This document shows positions 7,697-16,380 of a stretch of 64,000 nt of DNA, in pieces; within the stretch, counting starts at the first letter, position 1, and each line of letters begins with the position of its first letter. Below the pieces are notes generated by a model. It ran no database searches and was not told the DNA's origin. It saw only the letters and a list, made by a program, of their open reading frames with translations. Source of the DNA: Haloprofundus salilacus (GTDB taxonomy: Archaea; Halobacteriota; Halobacteria; Halobacteriales; Haloferacaceae). The DNA lies in assembly GCF_020150815.1 (NCBI RefSeq), contig NZ_CP083723.1:2914001-2978000 (forward strand). The letters are read 5' to 3'. The position numbers were made by a program, and so were the translations under genes.

Positions 7697-9043
7697 ATGC
7701 GCTCCTACAAAGCGAAGATGGTCGAGACCATCTCGCTTCCCCCCCGCGAGAAACGAGACGAGATCCTGGACGAGGCGGGCTACAACGCGTTCAACATCCC
7801 CGCCAAGCACGTCTACGTCGACCTCCTGACTGACAGCGGTACCGGGACGATGAGCGACGAGCAGTGGGCGGCGCTGTTCCGCGGCGACGAGTCCTACGCC
7901 GGAAGCACGAGTTTCGCGAACCTCCGCGACGCCGTCTCCGACGTGATGGGCTTCCCGCACGTCGTCCCCACCCATCAGGGCCGCGGCGCGGAGAACGTCC
8001 TCTACGGCTGTCTCGTCTCCGAGGGCGACGTGGTGCTCAACAACGCCCACTTCGACACGACCCGCGCCCACGTCGCCAACCAAGGCGCCGACCCCGTCGA
8101 CTGCCCCGTCGACGGCGCAAAAGATCCGAGCGTCGACGGCCCGTTCAAGGGCGACTTCTCGGTCGAGCGCGCCCGCGACGTCGTCGACGACGTGGGCGCC
8201 GACGAGGTTCCGGTCGTCGTGCTCACCATCACGAACAACTCCACCGCGGGACAACCCGTCAGCGTCGAGAACACCCGCGAAGTGGCCGACTTCGCCGCCG
8301 AAATCGACGCGACGTTCGTCGTCGACGCCTGTCGCTTCGCCGAGAACGCCTACTTCGTCCAGCAGCGCGAACCCGAGTTCGAAGAGAGTTCCATCGCCGA
8401 CATCGTTCGCGAACAGCTCTCGTACGCCGACGCCGTGACGATGAGCGGCAAAAAGGAGGCGCTCGTCAACATCGGCGGCTTCGCCGCGATGCGCGACCCC
8501 GAGGTGTTCGAGGCGGCGAAACAGCGCGCCATCCTCTACGAGGGTTTCCCCACCTACGGCGGGATGGCCGGTCGCGACATCGAGGCGATGGCCGTCGGCC
8601 TGCGCGAGGCGGTCGAACCGCCGTACGTCGAGGAGCGCGTCCAACAGGTACAGGAACTCGGTGAGATGCTCGAGGCGGAGGGCGTCCCCGTCTACAAACC
8701 GGTCGGCGGCCACGCGGTGTATCTCGACGCTGGCCAACTGTTCTCGCACCTGCCGAGCGACCAGTTCCCCGGACAGGCGCTCGTCTGCGAACTCTACCGG
8801 GAAGGCGGCGTGCGCGCCGTCGAACTCGGCAGTTTCGCGTTCCCCGGCGCGAACCGACTCGAACTCGTCCGCCTCGCGGTCCCCCGCCGGACGTACTCGC
8901 GCGAACACCTCGAACACGTCGCCGAAACGGCCGGCGCTGTCGCCGCGCGCCGCGAGGAGGTGGGCGGACTCGAAATCATCGGTGAACCGCCGGTGCCGGA
9001 ACTTCGGCACTTCTCGGCGACGCTCCGACCGGTCTCCGAGTAA
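7697..9043 (+). CDS. tnaA: tryptophanase / beta-eliminating lyase
   Basis: PLP enzyme that splits tryptophan to indole, pyruvate and ammonia (or tyrosine to phenol in the sister enzyme). The 448-residue length fits. The N-terminal half has THQGRGAENVLYG, and the PLP lysine lies in TMSGKKEALVNIGGF near residue 250. FVVDACRFAENAY is the conserved cofactor-aspartate segment. Members of this family occur in several haloarchaea. It stands alone, with a 240-nt spacer before it that holds no gene. Confidence 0.9.
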   Translation: MRSYKAKMVETISLPPREKRDEILDEAGYNAFNIPAKHVYVDLLTDSGTGTMSDEQWAALFRGDESYAGSTSFANLRDAVSDVMGFPHVVPTHQGRGAENVLYGCLVSEGDVVLNNAHFDTTRAHVANQGADPVDCPVDGAKDPSVDGPFKGDFSVERARDVVDDVGADEVPVVVLTITNNSTAGQPVSVENTREVADFAAEIDATFVVDACRFAENAYFVQQREPEFEESSIADIVREQLSYADAVTMSGKKEALVNIGGFAAMRDPEVFEAAKQRAILYEGFPTYGGMAGRDIEAMAVGLREAVEPPYVEERVQQVQELGEMLEAEGVPVYKPVGGHAVYLDAGQLFSHLPSDQFPGQALVCELYREGGVRAVELGSFAFPGANRLELVRLAVPRRTYSREHLEHVAETAGAVAARREEVGGLEIIGEPPVPELRHFSATLRPVSE

Positions 9044-9068
9044 CTCGGTTCGCGTCTCACTCTTTCGA

Positions 9069-9728
9069 CTAGCGCCCTTCGTACAGTCGCGTCCCGATGC
9101 GTTCGGGCAGACACTCGGTTTCGATGGCGCGGACGACTTCGTCGATGTCGTACGTGACGCGCCGTTCCTCGACTTCCATGGCGTCCAAATCGACTATCGC
9201 GTACGCCGCCCGTGAGTCGCCATCGCGCGGTTGTCCGACGCTGCCGGGGTTCATCACGATGCCCTCGTCGTACACCTTGTGCGCCTGGACGTGGGTGTGA
9301 CCCATCACGAGCACGTCCTCCTCGTCGAGCAGTTCGGGCATGAACTCGTCGGGGTAGGTGTAGTGGTCCGGATTGTCCGGATGGCCGTGGACCAACCGGA
9401 CGCGGCGGTCGGCGGCGAGTCGCTGCTGTGGGAGGCTGGCCAACCAGTCGAGGTCCTCGGCGTCGAGTCGGTCGCGAGCGTACTCGACGCCCGCGCGCGC
9501 CATCTCGTTGAACCGAAACGCCGTCCCCTCGGCGACGGCGCGGTCGTGGTTCCCTTGGACGGTGGGAACTGCCCGTTTTCGGAGTCGCTCGACGCAGTCG
9601 ACGGGCCACGGGTTGTAGCCGACGACGTCGCCCGCACAGACTATCTCGTCGACGGGGGGCATGTCCGCGAGGACCGCGTCGAGCGCAACCAGATTGCCGT
9701 GAATATCGGAGAGAACACCCAACCGCAT
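9069..9728 (-). CDS. calcineurin-like metallophosphoesterase (YfcE/MJ0936 type)
   Basis: Small dinuclear-metal phosphodiesterase of 219 residues with every motif of the class: LSDIHGN (start), CAGDVVGYNP, QGNHDRA, LVHGHPDNP and VMGHTHVQ. Bacterial and archaeal relatives hydrolyse model phosphodiesters, but the physiological substrate is generally unknown. It is convergent with tryptophanase. Confidence 0.88.
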   Translation of the reverse strand: MRLGVLSDIHGNLVALDAVLADMPPVDEIVCAGDVVGYNPWPVDCVERLRKRAVPTVQGNHDRAVAEGTAFRFNEMARAGVEYARDRLDAEDLDWLASLPQQRLAADRRVRLVHGHPDNPDHYTYPDEFMPELLDEEDVLVMGHTHVQAHKVYDEGIVMNPGSVGQPRDGDSRAAYAIVDLDAMEVEERRVTYDIDEVVRAIETECLPERIGTRLYEGR

Positions 9729-9818
9729 ACTCCTGGGTACGACACGAGGACATTAGTGTTCGACGGCCACGTTCACGACCTCTGACCGTTTGCTTTCTCC
9801 TACTCTCATCCCGTTCCG

Positions 9819-10394
9819 TCAATCGTTGACGACGACCGTCTCGACGCCGTCGTCGGAGACGGTGATGCCAGCCGCACAGACGGCGTGTTCGAAGTCGAGG
9901 TCGTACGCCTCGCGGGCAGCGTCTCCGGCCGTCGTCGCCGCGAACTCGAACGCACGCGGGCTATCTTCCTCGTAGGTGGCGACGAGCGTCAGTTCCTCGA
10001 CGGCCTCCACGAGCACGGCGTCCTTTCGGACGATGCCGATTGTCGCCTCGTCGTCGTCGACGACGCCTGCGATTCGCGGCGTGTCGTAGTCGTCTTTCTC
10101 GTAGTCGAGCGCGAGCAGACTCTCGACGAGGGCGTCGCGAGCGGGGTAGCCGAGGTCCAGTTTCTCGGTAATGGGGTCTACCTGCGACCCGTTGCCGACG
10201 ACGACCTGCCCCGATTCGGTTTCGCGCATGCAGTTGTAGGAGATGTAGGGGTTGTCCGTCTCCGGGGCGTCCGGCGTCGGCGCGACGGTGAGCGCGTCCT
10301 CGCGCTCGACGACCTGCCTGTTCGGGAACGACCGCGAGGAGACGCGATACGCGGCGATGCCGGGACCGACGACGATGAACCGTCCGACGTACAT
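9819..10394 (-). CDS. purO: archaeal IMP cyclohydrolase PurO
   Basis: Closes the ring of FAICAR to form IMP, the last step of purine synthesis in archaea that lack the bacterial PurH cyclohydrolase. The family N-terminus [12 protein letters not shown] begins at the ATG complementary to 10392-10394, giving 191 residues; an open-frame extension upstream is not family-like. [10 protein letters not shown] and YISYNCMR are the recognisable family segments. A TATA-like sequence about 26 nt upstream suggests a leaderless transcript. It is the last core gene before the accessory island. Confidence 0.9.
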   Translation of the reverse strand: MYVGRFIVVGPGIAAYRVSSRSFPNRQVVEREDALTVAPTPDAPETDNPYISYNCMRETESGQVVVGNGSQVDPITEKLDLGYPARDALVESLLALDYEKDDYDTPRIAGVVDDDEATIGIVRKDAVLVEAVEELTLVATYEEDSPRAFEFAATTAGDAAREAYDLDFEHAVCAAGITVSDDGVETVVVND

Positions 10395-10412
10395 GCACGA
10401 ATATGGCCATCT

Positions 10413-10424
10413 GATAGTAAAATA
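10413..10424 (-). promoter_or_regulatory. TATA-like promoter of purO
   Basis: On the minus strand TATTTTACTATC is centred about 26 nt before the purO ATG, the spacing expected for a leaderless haloarchaeal transcript. Confidence 0.5.
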
Positions 10425-11360
10425 GGTGGCGATGTATGCAAGGTGGTCCGTAATGACTGCCCTCCTTTCGGTCAAACCCGCCGATTGTGAAACTCGCGGA
10501 AGTCGGCGCAAACCACTACGCGCCGCTGTAGATACGCGCTAGTAGACGAGTCAGTTTATTAACCATTTGAGGCGAAAGTCACCGATATGAAAGCATCTGT
10601 GCCAGATGGACGGCGCACGAGCCAGATTCGAGACTTCTCCCTCCTGTTTGTGGTCCATCATACTCTCCAAACTTAGCCCACCGACTCTACCGACGTCGAG
10701 AGCACTTTTACGCCCGTGAACACGTTCCGTTCGATGTTCATAATTGGCTACAATCCCCGCAAGAACTGTTGGTGACGACATTGACGAGTCGATACTGAAG
10801 AGCCAAACTCCGCACAGATATCTCGCCCTGTCGTGGCGAGGGTGGACGGCAACCGACGAGTGCTGCGAGAACAACATCCAGAGAGCTGATACAGTCGAAC
10901 GCAGGCGACACCGGTGAGCCGTAGCGATAAGTGCCAGCGCGACATTCACACAGCCACGACACACGGACAAATCTTCATAATCGGTTCCAGTCGTGCGGTT
11001 TCACTCTCCCACTCTCGACGCTAGGGAGGTTAGGACCTACGGTAAAATAGAGATTCAGGCTCCAAAACCCCGCAGTCGGGCGTTTTAACGCGTTTCGTGT
11101 AACCAACCCTGGACGTCGATTGCCGTTCATACTCAGCTCAATTTGGCCCGAAGAAGTCTTCTTGCGGGTATTCAGACCGACTATAACTCGAAGCGAACCG
11201 ATGACAGAGATCGAGAACCGCTCGTGCGCCCGTTCGACCACCAACTGCGAGTATGAATTGCGCTCCGACCCTCAATCGAATACACGAGTGTACTCTCAAC
11301 GCTGACGACCACTAAGCTAATTCATGTTCTGACTCTCATACAATCCTCATAGCTGACATT
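10425..11360. other. gene-free left flank of the accessory island
   Basis: Over 900 bases hold no reading frame with haloarchaeal codon pattern; the frames present are cysteine-rich, arginine-rich and lack any recognisable fold. Base composition shifts visibly towards A/T compared with DNA left of 10.4 kb. No tRNA or long repeat was found. This looks like eroded mobile DNA. Confidence 0.5.
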
Positions 11361-11522
11361 CAACAGCCGTCTCGGCGGACGGGCAATAGTTAGCTTGCCC
11401 TGAAGTCTGGGACCGTGATGCCGACTAGGGGTCACCACCTCCCTTCACGGGTTAGAGGCCGAATCCACGATCAAGTCCCATTCTCAACGAGCGCATCAGC
11501 GCGGTAAGCTGGGGCAGTTGAC
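11361..11522 (+). mobile_element. relic of an IS1341-type element (tnpB 3' end and right end)
   Basis: From CAACAGCCGTCTCGGCGGAC onward this aligns with the last codons and right end of the tnpB element at 20895-21068, first at roughly 90% identity, then more loosely to the shared TTGAC. The rest of the tnpB gene is absent. The terminal hairpin, intact in the complete element, is eroded here. It is a truncated right-end scar of the same IS family. Confidence 0.75.
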
Positions 11523-11603
11523 TAGAAGGCGTATCGGTTGCAGTCCGTATTGGCGGGAACACTATTGACTCGTCGTGGCCTCCAAACGGTTGCTTCGCTT
11601 AAC

Positions 11604-11885
11604 TCATGCTGGAAGAGCCATATACTCGTCTTCCCACGATCTCCGCTGATGAATAGCCTCTTTTCCTTTTTCGGTGATTGCGTAGTAGTTCGTTCGGCGG
11701 TCGATTGGTCCTTTCTTGACGTATCCCTTGTTCACGAGTGTATCCAGATTTGGGTACAATCGTCCGTGATTGATTTCGCCATCGACATACTGTTCGAGTT
11801 CACCCTTGACGTCTTGACCTGATGGTTGGTCGAACCCAGAAATCACGTACAGGAGGTCACGTTGGAACCCGCTTAAGTCGTACAC
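11604..11885 (-). CDS. PadR family transcriptional regulator
   Basis: Small winged-helix regulator of 93 residues. MYDLSGFQRDLLYVISG is the haloarchaeal PadR opening, GELEQYV and HGRLYPNLDTLVNKGYV cover the recognition helix and wing, and YYAITEKGKEAI is the wing end. The start is GTG, since no in-frame ATG precedes it before a stop. A palindrome 24 nt upstream (11909-11921) may be its own operator. No target gene is adjacent, so the target is unknown. Confidence 0.88.
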   Translation of the reverse strand: MYDLSGFQRDLLYVISGFDQPSGQDVKGELEQYVDGEINHGRLYPNLDTLVNKGYVKKGPIDRRTNYYAITEKGKEAIHQRRSWEDEYMALPA

Positions 11886-11908
11886 ATGTCATTACCAACG
11901 AGAATGTA

Positions 11909-11921
11909 GATAATCGTTATC
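11909..11921. promoter_or_regulatory. palindrome before the PadR gene
   Basis: GATAA-TCG-TTATC is a perfect inverted repeat 24 nt upstream of the PadR start codon, at the place expected for an autoregulatory operator in a leaderless promoter. PadR-type regulators bind palindromes; the link is inferred from position only. Confidence 0.45.
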
Positions 11922-12580
11922 ATTGTCTCGAACTTTGTCATTTAACGTGACGAGAACAACACTTCCTCTGTGACTTTACGGTGCATCAGCCGAACATCAC
12001 TGTGATGCTCTTTCACCCAACCGACAGTTCATCTATAACCACAGCTAATTCGAGGCGCTGAGCGCTTCTAGGAGGTAGATTGTGTATGCTGTTTTTCCCC
12101 GACCAGCAAACCCCGTGATACCCGGTGGTCAACGGATAAGTGAGCGAGAACGTGCGCGAGGAAACGACTCTCGAACCCGGGACAACAGAGCTAAACAAAT
12201 TCCCAAGAAGAGGTTACTCACGGCGTCTGTGGCCTCATCTGACCGTTTGAACGTCTCTGTCAGCCGACCGTTACCTCCTCTTCTCCGTCGATTCCGCTGA
12301 CTGCAGTCTCCTAACTCCATCAACTGCGATACCGATCGTAATTCGGCTGAGTTTTTCCCTCCAAGAGACCCCACCTGCACAGAGATCCTCGGTAGTTACA
12401 CCCGGTCGTGTGACGTCTCGTTTCAACTGCCTGTGAACAACCCCACCTAGCCCTCGCATCCGGATAGCCACCGTCTAGACCATCACCGTCTCGTTCCCAC
12501 GACTCTCTCCCGACCGGCGCCCAGTTTATCTGCCCCCACAGGGTGCGGGACACTCACTGACGGTCGTCCCGCGTGATCGA
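11922..12580. other. gene-free stretch between PadR and the HNH pseudogene
   Basis: About 650 bases with no credible gene on either strand. Codon pattern is absent, and several short frames are only reading shadows. No terminal repeats are clear. Confidence 0.45.
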
Positions 12581-13415
12581 ATGAAGACGGACCAGAATTC
12601 GAATCCGAACCCTGAGACGACGGTATCGACCACTACTGAGAACTCGCACTCGACTACCCGAAGTGAGCACCCGAGCGAAGTGAATACTGCCGAGAAAACA
12701 AACACTACGACCGAAAACGCCTGCTGCTCTGCGCTCCGTACTGCGGCAAGACAACTCGGATACTCTCCCTCCAAAGCCGACTACGAATCCCTCGGCCTCA
12801 CACCCGCCTCAGCGACTATCATCCGCACTCTCGGCGGCTGGAACGCCGCCAAGCAACAAGCCAGACTAAAGACGAATCCCTCGACCGGCTCCAGTGTTGC
12901 TCTCCCGCCGAATACCTCGACATCGACGACTCCATTCGCGCTAACTGGGCGAACCTCTCCGGCGACCAACGCTGGCACTACCGCAACTGTGAACAGAACA
13001 CTACCCGCACACTCCGCCGTCGTGACTGTATCCGCGCTTGGGTCCAGGAGTACAAAGCCGCCTCCAGCGGCTGTGCGCGCTGTTCTGAAAATCATCCAGA
13101 CTGTCTCAAATTTCACCATCTCGACCCGATACGAAAGAGAAATCCATCAGCAAAATGATCACCTACGGCTACGGAAAGGCCCGCCTCCGCGAAGAAATCG
13201 AAAAATGCGAACTCCTCTGTGCGAACTGCCATCGGAAACTCCACCACCGTAACCGAAGTAGCAGCTGGAAACGAGGCCGAAGTGGGAACGAACGAACGGG
13301 TGAAAGTGAGAGCGAATCACTCGACGAGGGTGAGTCCGAAAGCGCTACTGGACACGTAAACCAACCTGGAACTCGAAGTTTGACTCCCACCCACGCTTCC
13401 GCTGACGACGACTAA
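12581..13415 (+). pseudogene. HNH endonuclease with homing-endonuclease-associated repeat, frameshifted
   Basis: A haloarchaeal protein type with an N-terminal repeat (LGYSPSKADYESLGLTPAS, TIIRTLGGWNAAK) and a C-terminal HNH module (LCANCHRKLHH). Here the reading passes through three frames: frame one to about 12890, frame two through DQRWHYRN and CARCSENHPDCLKFHHLD to a TGA at 13156-13158, and frame three from 13155 (MITYGYGKARLREEIEKCELL) to the stop at 13415. Two indels are needed, so the gene is almost certainly dead unless assembled wrongly. Such genes are mobile and usually stand alone. The serine/glutamate-rich tail after residue 225 is also eroded or unstructured. Confidence 0.8.
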
Positions 13416-13577
13416 CTCACTACCTCTCGTCTGAGCTGACTTTCCAAGCACCGTTGGCCCGTGTGTGTCTGTCTCTACACCCCATTACGTGACTTCGCAA
13501 CACTCATATGCATCAGCGCGCAACGGAGAGATGCTGACTGAGTCACCGACCAACGCGTCGAGTTGACGAATGTCCAA

Positions 13578-13650
13578 AAGTCCCATGGGGTAGTGGCCAA
13601 TCCTGAAGCCTTCTGGGGGCTTCGACCGCGGTTCGAATCCGTGTGGGACT
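13578..13650 (+). tRNA. tRNA-Gln (CTG anticodon)
   Basis: A full cloverleaf can be drawn: acceptor AGTCCCA/TGGGACT with discriminator A; D arm GGG/CCT; anticodon stem AAGCC/GGCTT around loop TTCTGGG, giving anticodon CTG; T arm CGCGG-TTCGAAT-CCGTG with one G-T pair. No intron and no encoded CCA. The T stem is less GC-clean than is usual for a haloarchaeal tRNA. It lies inside the accessory island and could mark an integration site, though no convincing second att copy was found. Confidence 0.85.
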
Positions 13651-13784
13651 ATTTTCCTTACTTTCGCAACCTCGAGATGAGTCTATTTTAGCTCTCTCGA
13701 AAACACGACTTCTCTGGCATAGACGCGTGCGTCAACGCTCAGTACCTGCGTTGGAGACCGAGACTGTCTGGGTTAGAACGAGGA

Positions 13785-13850
13785 GGCTCTGTTGAAGCCC
13801 TCTGAAGCGGACAAGAATCGCGTGCTGACTACAGAGGATGCATTCAGCGC
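13785..13850 (+). repeat. short dispersed repeat, copy 1
   Basis: Begins GGCTCTGTTGAAGCCCTC and contains GTGCTGACTACAGAGGATGC then ATTCAGC. The same elements recur inverted at 19497-19560 and in part at 21429 and other sites in this island. It looks like a degraded MITE or IS end. Confidence 0.5.
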
Positions 13851-13973
13851 ACGATGCGTGTCATCTCTGTGTGCGTCGAAATGCCACGGGTTACGCTCTC
13901 GAAAGGGCACCGACTTCTATCGGTAGTCGTCATTTCAGTGGTGCCACTGGGGCGTATTTGTTTGTTGGTAATC

Positions 13974-14339
13974 ATGACTACTCAAGACGAGAACAAGGAG
14001 ATCGTGCACCGGTATTACAAAGACGTTGTGGAGGGCGGCAGGACGGAACTGCTCTCGGACCTGATCGCCGATGATGTCCTCAACCACGATCCGTTATCCG
14101 ACGAGTCGCTCACACACGAGGAAGCGCGAGGATTCGAAGGATTCCGCCACCACGTTGAGGTGTTCCAGGAGGCCTTCCCTGACAGAACATTCCGTATCGA
14201 GGACCAGATAGTCACTGTGGGACGCGAGGATGTATCGGACGTCACGCCGGGCGAGTTGCCAACGCAGCCAGCGAGACCGGCGGCTGCGAGGGTCGTGAGA
14301 TATGCGCGTCTGGAGGCCATTACACCAGACTTTAGTTAG
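13974..14339 (+). pseudogene. SnoaL-like ester cyclase, C-terminally degraded
   Basis: The ATG at 13974 opens MTTQDENKEIVHRYYKDVV, followed by LIADDVLNHDP and GFEGFRHHVEVFQEAFPDRTF, the opening of the SnoaL-like polyketide cyclase/ester cyclase fold. After RIEDQIV the sequence stops resembling the family: the expected W-x-A-R-G-T-H segment is only visible in shifted frames (WDAR in one, GELPTQPARP in another). It ends at about 121 residues against about 140 in intact members. At least one indel pair has destroyed the catalytic C-terminal half. Related proteins act on aromatic or polyketide-like substrates. Confidence 0.6.
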
Positions 14340-14396
14340 TGTTGTAAATGCTTTCTGCGCGTTAGATCGTAGTATAACTCCCGATCGCTGTCCGGA

Positions 14397-14439
14397 GCGC
14401 GTGCTGGATACAGAGGGTGTATTCATCAAGGAGACTCTG
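14397..14439 (+). repeat. short dispersed repeat, partial copy
   Basis: GCGTGCTGGATACAGAGGGT followed by GTATTCATC matches the internal part of the repeats at 22878-22945 and 13785-13850. It lies directly after the broken cyclase gene. Confidence 0.4.
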
Positions 14440-14514
14440 TTTATTTCGACACCCGGAGCCGAACTAATAGTTAGGTAGGAGTGCGAACTGACCGCGAGGA
14501 GATCGTTAGCGACC

Positions 14515-14814
14515 TCACTGGTGACTAATCGTCAACTCCTCACCGTCAATCCGCACCCGATAATCGTCGATCGAGAACGACAGGTTGACGCGTTCTTCGC
14601 CAGCGACAAGCGTGTCTAGCGCTTCGGGATCGACGTGGTTGTACAGTGTGGTACCGAAAACATCGGAGAGTTCCACCGGATCGACCTCTTCGACTGTTCC
14701 GAGGGCAGTGAGCGTAGCCATACTCGCCGCTGTAGCTGACCAATCGTATTTTCGGCAGAATAATGGATCGCGTGCCTCGGCAGATTGACCCGCACCATCT
14801 TGTTCTGCGACCAT
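14515..14814 (-). CDS. HalOD1 output-domain protein
   Basis: A 99-residue haloarchaeal protein made almost wholly of the halobacterial output domain 1, which is otherwise found at the end of signalling and regulatory proteins. Diagnostic segments are W-S-A-T-A-A, LTALGTVEEVDPVELSDVFG, LYNHVDPEALDTLV and V-x-F-S-I-D-D-Y-R-V. No DNA-binding or sensor part is attached. It is likely an adaptor or regulator; its partner is unknown. Next gene on the same strand is the TrmB-type regulator. Confidence 0.8.
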   Translation of the reverse strand: MVAEQDGAGQSAEARDPLFCRKYDWSATAASMATLTALGTVEEVDPVELSDVFGTTLYNHVDPEALDTLVAGEERVNLSFSIDDYRVRIDGEELTISHQ

Positions 14815-14879
14815 ACTCTTCGCACGGGATCGGGAAACAAGAGTGTAGTGTGATTAATTGAGTAAACAACAGGATGGCC

Positions 14880-15671
14880 TTACAACGGCTGGTTCCCGTT
14901 GAGTCGCCAGGTGAAAATCGCCCGCAGGACGACGACGAGACTGTTTCGGTCGCCAGCACCCCAGATCGCCGTCTCCTCGATCTCTTCGGTAGTGGAGACA
15001 TCGTCTACGAGCGCGCTCACGAGCGCCGTCTCTTCGTCCGTGATCAGCAGGCTTCCAGCGGGCGTCTCCTCCCACTCCCAGAGGGTCTCGAATAGTTCGG
15101 TTTCCGGCACCGTTTCCTGGATACGTTCCTGGACTTCTTCGGAAATCCCCGCCAAGTAGATCTCGACACCGCGCTCTGCAGCAGCCTGAAGCCTGTCGAG
15201 TTGTTCGTCGGTAAGCAATTCGTCGATAGTCATGTAGATGATCTGCTCGTCAGCGTCGGCGATGAACTCCTCAACGCGGGATGACACCGCCTCCCGTCCA
15301 GTGACCGTCCAGACGCCGAACTGTTCGCGTTGTGGCTGGGCGGGGCCGATCTCCTCCAGACACTCCGCGAGTTCGGTAATCGTGTTCTCGCGTTTGGTGT
15401 TGAGCATTCGGATGATCGTCTCCTCGGAGATTACGGTGAACTTTCGCGGTGTCGTGTGCTGGATGTCGACGAATCCCAACTCGTGGAGTCGCTCTGCCGA
15501 TTCGTACACGCGAGTCCGGGGGACGCCGTTGATTCGTGTGATGTCCTGTGCGGTTCCCGTCCCGAGTCGTACGAGATTGATGAGCGTTTGAGATTCGTAC
15601 TTAGAGAGCCCAAGATCTTGCAATCGGTCGAGCGCCTCGGCTACAGCCTGCTCCTCCTCGAAACTCACCAT
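14880..15671 (-). CDS. TrmB family transcriptional regulator
   Basis: 263 residues. The N-terminal winged helix (LGLSKYESQTLINLVRLG, then AQDITRINGVPRTRVYESAERL) is the TrmB signature; the C-terminal half (WTVTGREAVSSRVEEFIADADE onward) is the PLD-like sensor domain that binds sugars or other ligands in known members. It sits among degraded enzyme genes and may have controlled them. Ligand unknown. Confidence 0.88.
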   Translation of the reverse strand: MVSFEEEQAVAEALDRLQDLGLSKYESQTLINLVRLGTGTAQDITRINGVPRTRVYESAERLHELGFVDIQHTTPRKFTVISEETIIRMLNTKRENTITELAECLEEIGPAQPQREQFGVWTVTGREAVSSRVEEFIADADEQIIYMTIDELLTDEQLDRLQAAAERGVEIYLAGISEEVQERIQETVPETELFETLWEWEETPAGSLLITDEETALVSALVDDVSTTEEIEETAIWGAGDRNSLVVVLRAIFTWRLNGNQPL

Positions 15672-15721
15672 GGTAACAATTGACTCGGGGTGGGTAAAAA
15701 GGCACCCACGATTTCGAGCTT

Positions 15722-16054
15722 CTATTCTAGCTCTTCGGTGACGAATCGGAGCACCCTCTCGACGCGCTCGTTCGAGTTATATCGAATCATCTTCGTATGC
15801 GGGTTGTACTCGATCAAATTAACATCCTCCAGTTTCGGGAGATGGATGTGTTGTACGTCGATGAGAAGGGAGTCAGCGTGAGTTGCAGTGGTCTTCGGAG
15901 GAGGGTTCTCGGGAGAGATGTGATCGACGAGGGCATTAATTGTAACCATGGTCTCCTCAGTGTCGATCAACTGGGAGAGGATTGACCGCCGACACGGATC
16001 TGCCACTACCCGTAATGCTGTTTCGGTCGAGACTGTTTGGATTTCTTGGGTCAT
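15722..16054 (-). CDS. haloarchaeal winged-helix protein (DUF7344 type)
   Basis: 110 residues: ALRVVADPCRRSILSQLID, then DVQHIHLPKLEDVNLIEYNP, the pattern of a small haloarchaeal winged-helix family (I believe DUF7344). These proteins are thought to be DNA-binding regulators. The gene ends 50 nt from the TrmB gene on the same strand. A sister of the same type is at 22296-22619. Confidence 0.7.
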   Translation of the reverse strand: MTQEIQTVSTETALRVVADPCRRSILSQLIDTEETMVTINALVDHISPENPPPKTTATHADSLLIDVQHIHLPKLEDVNLIEYNPHTKMIRYNSNERVERVLRFVTEELE

Positions 16055-16380
16055 TGACGGGATTCATGGCAAAAATGGAGGGCTCGTGGATTAACCCCCT
16101 CGTTTACTCGAAATATCACATTCGCACTGACGCGGGGTCGAGTAGTGACATCGGAACAAACGGGTGATACACGCTTACCCTGTACCGAGCGACTTGATTA
16201 GCCCACATTGAGGCCGGGTCGGTGACCGATGCGCGCGTTGTATTCAGCACGACCGCTGGATTTGTAGATTTGTGAACGTACCGCCGAGAAGTCTAGCAAA
16301 TATGGATAACAGTGATAGAACCATGCTAAAAAGGTGTGTGACAATGCTTAACACACCGCGCCGCTACTAGGGAAGCTAAT
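16055..16380. other. spacer with repeat fragment and palindrome
   Basis: No gene is seen. An inverted repeat-family fragment (GCGCGCGTTGTATTCAGCAC, 16231-16250) and a strong inverted repeat before the monooxygenase gene (16333-16357) are the notable contents. Confidence 0.5.
16333..16357. promoter_or_regulatory. inverted repeat before the FAD monooxygenase gene
   Basis: GGTGTGT (16333-16339) and ACACACC (16351-16357) are perfect 7-bp arms, ending 23 nt before the start codon at 16381. The minus strand contains TGTGTTAA, which also occurs in the palindrome before the 19288 gene. It is a candidate operator shared by the two genes. Confidence 0.5.

Noticed and set aside
10551-10970. Possible minus-strand gene of 139 codons in the island flank
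   Set aside because: Unbiased codons, cysteine-rich random look and no recognisable pattern.
13263-13277. ORB-like CTGGAAACGAGG in the HNH pseudogene
   Set aside because: Only the core matches and the G-rich tail is missing; probably chance in coding-type sequence.
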